A stretch of 10,950 nt of DNA, from NCBI GenBank assembly GCA_050260415.1, contig JBLNCE010000025.1, forward strand, positions 1-10,950, read 5' to 3'. This document shows, piece after piece, positions 5,873 to 10,950 of the stretch; position 1 is the stretch's first letter; every line of letters begins with the position of its first letter. The DNA is from JBLNCE01 sp050260415. GTDB taxonomy: Bacteria > Bacillota > UBA4882 > JAAYXC01. A model generated the notes under the pieces. That model did no database searches and was not told where the DNA came from. It saw only the letters and a list, made by a program, of their open reading frames with translations. A program made the translations under genes and the position numbers.

Positions 5873-8148
5873 CTACCGCCCCCGGCCCGCACCTTTTCGG
5901 CATCCGGCACCTTTCGGCCGGCGGCGCCCACCATCTCCGGCTCTTCCTGGAGGAGATCCGGCCCACCGCGGTCCTGATCGAAGGCCCCGCCGACGCGGGA
6001 GACGAGATCGCCGCCCTGGTCTCGCCCGAAACCCGCCCGCCCGTGGCGATCCTGGCCTATACCACGGAGCTGCCCGTGCGGACCATCCTCTATCCTTTTG
6101 CCGCCTACTCGCCGGAATACGCCGCCCTGGCTTGGACGGCCGCCAACGGCGTGCCCGCGCGTTTCATCGATCTGCCGAGCGACATTCTGCTGGCCCTGGA
6201 GTACGGCCCTCGCCGCGAGGACGCCGCGGAAGCCGCGCCCGAGACGGACTTAGCCGATCTCTACCGCCGCTGGGCGGAGCTCGCCGGGGAACCGGATCAC
6301 GAAGCTTACTGGGAACGCGATTTCGAGCACAACACCAGCCGCGACGCCTACCGCCGGGCCACCCTGGAGTTTGGCAGGAGCCTGCGGGAACTGACACAGG
6401 ATCAGGGCCGTGAGCGGGCTAGGAATCTCGTGCGTGAAGCCCACATGCGGCGCTGCATCGCCGAGACCGTCGCGGCGGGACATGACCCGGCCCGCGTGGT
6501 GGTGGTGGCCGGCGCCTATCATACCTCCGCTCTGACCCCGGACCTCCCGCCCATAACCGACGAGGAGCTGGGGCGCCTGCCGCGGCTCCAGAGCCGCTGG
6601 ACCCTGATGCCCTATTCGTACCTCCGCCTGTCCTCCCGCGCGGGTTACGGCGCGGGCAACCTGGCGCCCGCCTACTACGAACTGCTCTGGAATTGCCTGC
6701 GCCAGGACCGGCTGGACGCTCTGCCGGCCCTCTTCCTCGCGGAGATCGCCCACCATCTCAGAGCCCAGGGCACCTATCGCTCGCCCGCCGAGGTGCTCGA
6801 GGGCGTGCGGCTCGGCCTAGCCCTCGCCGCGCTGCATCACGGGCAGGCGCCGACCCTGGCCGACCTGCGGGACGCGGCCCTGGTCTGCCTGGGCCACGGC
6901 GACCGGGCCGTCATCGCCGAAGCGCTGGCGCGCGCGGAGATCGGTACAGGTATAGGCGAGCTGCCCGCCGGGGTCAGCCGCACGCCGATCCAGGAGGACT
7001 TCGACCGCGAGCTGCGCCGCCTCAAGCTGGAACGTTTCCGCACCACGGTGGCCAACGATCTTCATCTGGACCTCCGGGAAAACAGGCAGGTCCAGTCCGA
7101 GGAGGCCGCCTTCCTCGACCTGCAGCGCTCCTTCTTCTTGCACCGCCTGGCGGCCCTGGGCGTGAGCTTTGCGGAGCAGCGCGCCCGCAAGCAGGAGAAG
7201 GCGACCTGGGCGGAGTCCTGGGTGCTGCAATGGACGCCCGAGGCCGAGATCGAGCTGGTCGAGTCCACGCTGCGCGGCGAGACCGTGGCGCAGGCGGCCT
7301 CTTTTGCCTTCAAGGAGCGGTTGGAAGCCGGCGGCCTGGACGCGGCGGCGGAGATCATTCGCCAGGCCTGCCTCTGCGGTCTGCCCGAAACGATGGAGAC
7401 GGCGCGGATCGCCCTGCAGCATGCATCGGCCGACTCGACGGATTTCGCCACGATCGCCGCGGCAGCGTCCGAGCTGGCGACGACCGTGGGCTACGGGGAG
7501 ATCCGGCGCTTCGATCCCGCGCCCCTCGTCCCCCTGTTACAGCAGCTCTTTATCAAAGCCGCCCTGCACCTCGTGGAGGCGTCGGCCTGCAACGACGAAG
7601 CAGCCCGCGCCCTGCTGCCTGCGTTGCATCGGCTCCAAGCCGTGGCGGTGGAACATTTCGCCAAGGTGGACGGGGAGTTTTGGTTCTCCCGCCTGGCCGA
7701 GCTGGCCCGCAGGGACGATCGCAACCCCCTGCTCTCGGGCTTTGCCTGCGCCCTCCTCCTGGAGAAAGGCCGCATCGACGACGAGGAACTGGGGCGAGAG
7801 ATCTCGAGAAGGCTCTCGCCGGGGCTCCAGGCGGACCTCGGCGCCGGCTGGTTCGAAGGCCTTTCCCTCCGTAACCGTTATGCGCTGCTCTCCCGCCTGA
7901 CGCTCTGGCAGCGGCTGGACGAATATCTGACCTCGTTGGACGAAACCCAGTTCCGGCGGGCGCTCGTTTTCCTCCGCCGCGCCCTCGGCGGGTTTGCCCC
8001 CGGGGAAAAGCGCCGCATCGCCGAGATCCTCGGCGAACTCTGGGGCGTGGGCGCCGAGGCGGCCGAGCTTGCCATGGGCCGGCCGCTCAGCGAGGAAGAG
8101 AAAAAGGCGATCGAGTCCTTGAAAGACTTCGATTTTGGGGATGTATGA
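5869..8148 (+). CDS. DUF5682 family protein with TraB/TIKI/EreA-like catalytic motifs
   Basis: 759 residues from ATG 5869, which forms an ATGA overlap with the MoxR stop and has GGGAG at 5856-5860; an in-frame ATG at 5830 lies inside the MoxR gene and is rejected. The N-terminus is typical DUF5682: FGIRHLSAGGAHHL then VLIEGPAD. Motif order is GIRH (11-14), IEGP with E38, FIDLP (99-103), REAHM (189-193) and VVVVAGAYH (210-218). The two GxxH motifs, the early Glu and the RE..M element match, in order, the active-site signature of the EreA/ChaN/TraB/TIKI superfamily, known for metal-dependent proteolysis (TIKI) and esterase activity (EreA). From about 230 onward the protein is helical with no motif I recognise. 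No signal or membrane segment is visible. It is coupled at both ends by 4-nt overlaps, to the MoxR ATPase and the VWA protein, suggesting near-equal synthesis and physical association. Substrate unknown; membership of the DUF is firm, activity is inferred. Confidence 0.88.
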   Translation: MTTAPGPHLFGIRHLSAGGAHHLRLFLEEIRPTAVLIEGPADAGDEIAALVSPETRPPVAILAYTTELPVRTILYPFAAYSPEYAALAWTAANGVPARFIDLPSDILLALEYGPRREDAAEAAPETDLADLYRRWAELAGEPDHEAYWERDFEHNTSRDAYRRATLEFGRSLRELTQDQGRERARNLVREAHMRRCIAETVAAGHDPARVVVVAGAYHTSALTPDLPPITDEELGRLPRLQSRWTLMPYSYLRLSSRAGYGAGNLAPAYYELLWNCLRQDRLDALPALFLAEIAHHLRAQGTYRSPAEVLEGVRLGLALAALHHGQAPTLADLRDAALVCLGHGDRAVIAEALARAEIGTGIGELPAGVSRTPIQEDFDRELRRLKLERFRTTVANDLHLDLRENRQVQSEEAAFLDLQRSFFLHRLAALGVSFAEQRARKQEKATWAESWVLQWTPEAEIELVESTLRGETVAQAASFAFKERLEAGGLDAAAEIIRQACLCGLPETMETARIALQHASADSTDFATIAAAASELATTVGYGEIRRFDPAPLVPLLQQLFIKAALHLVEASACNDEAARALLPALHRLQAVAVEHFAKVDGEFWFSRLAELARRDDRNPLLSGFACALLLEKGRIDDEELGREISRRLSPGLQADLGAGWFEGLSLRNRYALLSRLTLWQRLDEYLTSLDETQFRRALVFLRRALGGFAPGEKRRIAEILGELWGVGAEAAELAMGRPLSEEEKKAIESLKDFDFGDV

Positions 8149-9344
8149 GCATGGTTGAACGCGAGCAATTGCGAAGGTGGCGTCTGGTCTTGGGCCGGGA
8201 AGCCCAGGCGCCCCTGAGCGGCTATGGCGGGGCGGCGGGCCTCTCCCTGAACAGCGACGAATCCGCCATGGACGAGGCCCTAGCCGCCATCTACGACGAA
8301 ACCAGGACGCTCGAAGACGAAAGCCCCCGCGCGGCGGGGCTGGGCTCTTCCGCGCCGCGCCTGGCCCGCTGGCTGGGGGAGATCCGCACCTATTTCACGA
8401 CGGACGTGGTCTCGGTGATCCAGGGCGACGCCATCGAGCGCAAGGGCCTGACCCAGCTCTTGATGGAGCCGGAGACCCTGAAAAGCGTCCAGCCGGAGAT
8501 CGGCCTGGTCGCCACCCTGCTCACGCTTCGAGGGCGCATCCCGGAGAGATCCAAGGACGCCGCCCGCCAGCTGGTCAAGGCGGTGGTGGAACAGATCAAC
8601 CGCCGCCTGGAGAACTCCCTCCGCCAGGCGGTAGCCGGGGCGCTCAGCCGCAGGCACCGTTCCCTGCTGCCCAGCGCGGCGCGGATCGATTGGCAGACCA
8701 CCATCCGGCGCAATCTCAAACATTACCACCGCGACTACAAGACGATCGTGCCCGAACGGTTCTATTTCTTCGGCCGTGCCCGCCGCCACCACGAGTGGAC
8801 CGTCATCCTGGACCTGGACCAGAGCGGCTCCATGGCCGAGTCGGTCATCTTCGGCTCGGTGGTCGGCTCCATCTGCGCCTCCATCTCCGCGCTCAAGACG
8901 CGGGTGGTGGCTTTTGATACCAATGTCGTCGATCTCACCGAGGCCTGCGGCAACGACCCGGTGGAGATGCTGTTCGGCATCCAGCTGGGCGGGGGCACGG
9001 ACATCGATAAATCGGTCGCCTATTGCCAGGAGTTCGTAACCGACCCGGCCCGCACGATCTTCATCCTCCTCTCGGATCTCTACGAGGGCGGCAACCAGGC
9101 CTCGCTCATCCAACGCCTCGACCATCTGCACGCCTCCGGCGTCAAGGTCGTCTGCCTCCTGGCCCTCTCCGACCGCGGCGCCCCAGCTTACAACGAAGCC
9201 CTCGCCCGCCGGCTGGCCGGCCTTGGCATCCCCTGTTTTGCCTGCACCCCCAACCTGCTCCCGGAGTTTTTGGAGGGGGCGTTGAAAGGGTTTGATTTGC
9301 CGGCCCTGGCTGCAAGGATCGGTAAGGCGGGGCGGGGAGAGTAG
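8145..9344 (+). CDS. VWA domain protein with complete MIDAS, partner of the MoxR ATPase
   Basis: 399 residues from ATG 8145, which overlaps the DUF5682 stop as ATGA and follows GGGG at 8137-8140; an ATG at 8151 is a lesser alternative. The N-terminal half (1-210) is helical, with a basic segment RRHRSLLPSAARIDW and RRNLKHYHRDYK at about 169-199. The VWA domain starts near 215 with WTVILDLDQSGSMAES. The metal-ion-dependent adhesion site is intact: D225, S227 and S229 (DxSxS), T285 in GGGTDIDKS, and D311 in LLSDLYEGG. VWA proteins next to MoxR ATPases act as adaptors that bind metal and link the ATPase to its target. No signal or transmembrane segment is seen. It is the last gene of the cassette and is followed 65 nt later by a hairpin with a T-run. 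Confidence 0.93.
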   Translation: MSMVEREQLRRWRLVLGREAQAPLSGYGGAAGLSLNSDESAMDEALAAIYDETRTLEDESPRAAGLGSSAPRLARWLGEIRTYFTTDVVSVIQGDAIERKGLTQLLMEPETLKSVQPEIGLVATLLTLRGRIPERSKDAARQLVKAVVEQINRRLENSLRQAVAGALSRRHRSLLPSAARIDWQTTIRRNLKHYHRDYKTIVPERFYFFGRARRHHEWTVILDLDQSGSMAESVIFGSVVGSICASISALKTRVVAFDTNVVDLTEACGNDPVEMLFGIQLGGGTDIDKSVAYCQEFVTDPARTIFILLSDLYEGGNQASLIQRLDHLHASGVKVVCLLALSDRGAPAYNEALARRLAGLGIPCFACTPNLLPEFLEGALKGFDLPALAARIGKAGRGE

Positions 9345-9409
9345 AAATTACCTCATAAAAGACCCTGAATTGATCTTGTTGCCGTACGGTTGCCGTAAGA
9401 CATGATAAA

Positions 9410-9450
9410 GATAAAGGGTTTGTGCCCGATCGCGCAAACCTTTGTCTTTT
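9410..9450 (+). terminator. Intrinsic terminator at the end of the cassette, copy of the 2057-2089 repeat
   Basis: Arms 9410-9425 and 9432-9446 pair over 15 positions, counting two G-U pairs and one bulged G, around a CCGATC loop. TTTT (9447-9450) and further pyrimidines follow. It is placed between the VWA gene and a convergent minus-strand gene; on the minus strand a T-rich stretch also follows the stem, so it may serve both directions. Its core is 30/33 identical to the palindrome at the other end of the cassette. Confidence 0.65.
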
Positions 9451-9498
9451 CTCCTTGGTTTCCGTGGATCGCCCGAGGCCGTATCATTCCTCAAAATC

Positions 9499-10035
9499 CT
9501 AGGCATCCCACATCCGCCAGAAATCCCAACTGCCGAGTTTCATCTTTAGCAAGCCCGATTCGGGATCGTTAGCCAGTTTGTGCACTGGCAATTTGAAGAC
9601 CTGAGGTTTATTGAGCAGAAGGACTCCGCCATAGTCGTCCACGATCGCCCCAAAGTCAATGGCATTGGGACCCTGGTAATACCCCCCCAACGAGATACAC
9701 TTGGTACTGATCTCCATGACCAGGTACCCATTCTCCTCACGCCATTTCCCCTCCATCTTCCAGACGCGATCGTATGGCGCCATCTCGTTGAAGGAATACA
9801 CGACCTCCCCATCCGCAGAAATAAAGATCCGGTCAACATAGCCTGCGGCTACAACAGGCAAGGCATGCCAGCCGCCGATGAGGGCGCTCTTCAGTTTAGC
9901 CCGCGCCGCCTCGGGTAATTTCGGGGCTGTCTCGAAGGCCTGAATCGACTGGATATTGTACTTATCTACATGGCCCAATACGATCCCGCAAGATAGGAGG
10001 AGCAGGAAGAATAAAGTTACGATGGCTTTGCGCAC
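9499..10035 (-). CDS. Small exported protein or lipoprotein of unknown function
   Basis: 178 residues from GTG 10035 to TAG at 9499-9501. The start is chosen because AGGCGG lies 9 nt upstream and the protein then begins MRKAIVTLFFLLLLSCG; a GTG at 10044 would add MIS but has its ribosome site too close. The N-terminus is a clear signal peptide: basic start, long hydrophobic run, then LLSC, a passable though not ideal lipobox with the lipidated Cys at residue 16. The mature part has a helical region rich in Ala and Lys, then alternating strands with GWHALP, DRIFISADGEVVYSF and GKWREENGYLVMEI, suggesting a small beta-sandwich or lipocalin-like sheet. I do not recognise a family. It is convergent to the cassette and appears less GC-rich than its neighbours, so it is probably unrelated in function. 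Confidence 0.7.
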   Translation of the reverse strand: MRKAIVTLFFLLLLSCGIVLGHVDKYNIQSIQAFETAPKLPEAARAKLKSALIGGWHALPVVAAGYVDRIFISADGEVVYSFNEMAPYDRVWKMEGKWREENGYLVMEISTKCISLGGYYQGPNAIDFGAIVDDYGGVLLLNKPQVFKLPVHKLANDPESGLLKMKLGSWDFWRMWDA

Positions 10036-10044
10036 AGATATCAC

Positions 10045-10493
10045 CCGCCTTTCCCATGTTCAACAGAAAATTCCACAACCCGACGGGCTTTCCTGCCGCG
10101 CCTGCAACCTGAAAACTGCGGGCAAAGCAGCCGTCCAGTGAACCTTCCGCCCGAACCCTAGGCCCGCTGATTAAGAGCTTTCCGCCCACCTTCCGCCTGG
10201 TTCCAAGCGATCCGAAAATGTTCATCTAGCTGGGCTAGAGTTGTATCAGCGTTGCAAGGAATTCGAGGAGATTCGGCGCGGTTACGTAACCACGGAAAGC
10301 TTGAGGCCTTCACCGGACATGTGGAGTTGTACGCTTCACAATGTAATTAGAGTCAAACCCGGTCAGAGAGACTGGGAAGAAACAGCGAAGCGCACAAGGC
10401 GGGGTGAAAATTCCGGATAAAGTGTCTTTTGAAGTATCGCATTCTGATAGCCACCTTCGTAGGATCTGTATCACCATCGGGAGGTGGAAGTCC
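10045..10493. other. 449-bp divergent intergenic region
   Basis: This lies between the minus-strand exported protein and the plus-strand collagen-like gene and should hold both promoters, but I find no convincing -35/-10 pair nor a clear sporulation sigma-E or sigma-K box. It contains a perfect 12-bp palindrome GGTTACGTAACC at 10280-10291 and a 6-bp inverted repeat TCTAGC-TGG-GCTAGA around 10225-10239, either of which could be an operator. No RNA gene is recognised. The collagen frame stays open back to 10347, with possible upstream GTG codons at 10404 and 10422. Confidence 0.4.
10451..10493 (+). promoter_or_regulatory. Strong ribosome binding site of the collagen-like gene, with possible sequestering stem
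   Basis: GGGAGGTGG at 10479-10487 lies 6 nt before GTG 10494 and decides that start. CCACCTTC at 10451-10458 can pair with GGGAGGTGG over 8 positions, including one G-U, enclosing a 21-nt loop and hiding the ribosome site. Control of translation by this stem is an inference. Confidence 0.45.
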
Positions 10494-10950
10494 GTGAGCA
10501 CTAACAAACCAACTATTGCAACTGGACCTTCTGGAGCGACCGGCGCAACCAGGCCCAGGGGAGCCACTGGAGCTACAGGGCCTACCGGAGCGACTGGTGC
10601 AACTGGACCTGCTGGAGCGATTGGCGCGACTGGCGCGACTGGACCTAGGGGAGCCACTGGCGCTACTGGACCTGCCGGAGCGACCGGCGCAACCGGACCT
10701 GCTGGAGCCGTAGGAGCCACTGGCGCTACTGGACCTGCCGGAGCGACCGGCGCAACTGGACCTGCTGGAGCTGTAGGAGCCACTGGTGCAACTGGACCTG
10801 CCGGAGCGACCGGCGCAACCGGACCTGCTGGAGCCGTAGGAGCCACTGGTGCAACTGGACCTGCCGGAGCGACCGGCGCAACTGGCGCGACTGGACCTAG
10901 GGGAGCCACTGGCGCTACTGGACCTGCCGGAGCGACCGGCGCAACCGGAC
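10494..10950 (+). CDS. Collagen-like Gly-X-Y repeat protein, truncated by the window end
   Basis: GTG 10494 follows a strong ribosome site. The 152 residues visible begin MSTNKPTIATGPSGATGAT and are then unbroken Gly-X-Y to the edge, mostly GAT, GPA, GPR and GAV triplets. This Ala/Thr/Pro composition is that of bacterial collagen-like proteins, including exosporium hair proteins of Bacillus, in which Thr can be glycosylated and the triplets form a trimeric triple helix. I see no signal peptide and no BclA-type exosporium targeting motif in the short N-terminus. One triplet is broken: residue 20 is Arg (AGG at 10551-10553) where Gly is expected. The C-terminal trimerisation domain lies beyond the window. 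Spore-surface location is inferred from the spore-forming context. A GTG at 10404 could give a 30-residue longer form but has a poorer ribosome site. Confidence 0.85.
   Translation, partial: MSTNKPTIATGPSGATGATRPRGATGATGPTGATGATGPAGAIGATGATGPRGATGATGPAGATGATGPAGAVGATGATGPAGATGATGPAGAVGATGATGPAGATGATGPAGAVGATGATGPAGATGATGATGPRGATGATGPAGATGATG
10650..10838 (+). repeat. Three tandem 63-bp units in the collagen-like gene
   Basis: Units at 10650-10712, 10713-10775 and 10776-10838 each encode 21 residues (seven Gly-X-Y triplets ending in GAV) and differ only by scattered, mainly third-position changes. A fourth unit starting at 10839 diverges halfway. The wider region 10516-10950 is built from shorter, shuffled versions. 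Such repeats change copy number by slippage or recombination and are prone to assembly collapse. Confidence 0.85.

Noticed and set aside
8280..9131. 283-codon minus-strand frame
   Set aside because: Antisense shadow of the VWA gene, whose MIDAS residues and start overlap identify the real coding strand.
9962..10225. 87-codon minus-strand frame upstream of the exported protein
   Set aside because: It overlaps the start of the exported-protein gene in another frame, lacks recognisable features and has unlikely composition.
10650..10838. Regular tandem repeats considered as a CRISPR array
   Set aside because: Units are contiguous 63-bp in-frame collagen triplets with no unique spacers.
10310..10909. 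199-codon minus-strand frame rich in Ala-Pro-Val repeats
   Set aside because: It is the mirror of the Gly-X-Y repeat gene. The plus strand has a strong ribosome site and a proper Gly-X-Y pattern.

Overview
The window looks like chromosomal DNA of a high-GC, endospore-forming Bacillota (Firmicute). The left edge carries the C-terminal part of a Ger(x)C-type spore germinant-receptor lipoprotein. The right edge carries a Gly-Ala-Thr collagen-like repeat protein of the kind common on spore surfaces. Shine-Dalgarno sites are strong (for example AGGAGG at 3866-3871). No genus can be named from the sequence alone.

Layout. 1-687: 3'-part of a Ger(x)C gene. 865-1926: an M30-like zinc metallopeptidase gene carrying two compensating frameshifts, with no visible signal peptide; a long hairpin follows at 1943-1987. 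2054-2089: a palindromic, terminator-like repeat. 2259-9344: the centrepiece, a five-gene same-strand cassette. In order it encodes a SWIM zinc-finger protein, a HEAT-repeat-like helical protein, a MoxR-type AAA+ ATPase, a large DUF5682 protein with a TraB/TIKI/EreA-like catalytic signature, and a von Willebrand A (VWA) protein with a complete MIDAS. The last three genes are joined by 4-nt ATGA overlaps. A MITE-like inverted repeat (3713-3813) lies between genes 1 and 2, and a hairpin (4730-4765) lies between genes 2 and 3. A near-copy of the 2057-2089 palindrome follows the cassette at 9414-9446. 9499-10035 (minus): a small exported or lipoprotein gene of unknown function, convergent to the cassette. 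10494-10950: the start of a collagen-like gene with a GTG start, running off the window and containing three tandem 63-bp units.

How it may work. MoxR ATPases paired with VWA proteins (RavA-ViaA, NorQ-NorD, CbbQ-CbbO) act as remodelling chaperones. Here the pair is locked by translational coupling to a putative metal-dependent hydrolase-fold protein, and co-located with a SWIM protein and a helical-repeat protein. A reasonable inference is one multiprotein machine in which the MoxR/VWA pair remodels or activates a target, the DUF5682 protein supplies an enzymatic activity, and the SWIM and HEAT-like proteins recognise or scaffold. To my knowledge the function of this association is undescribed; whether it is a conflict or stress system is not shown by the sequence.
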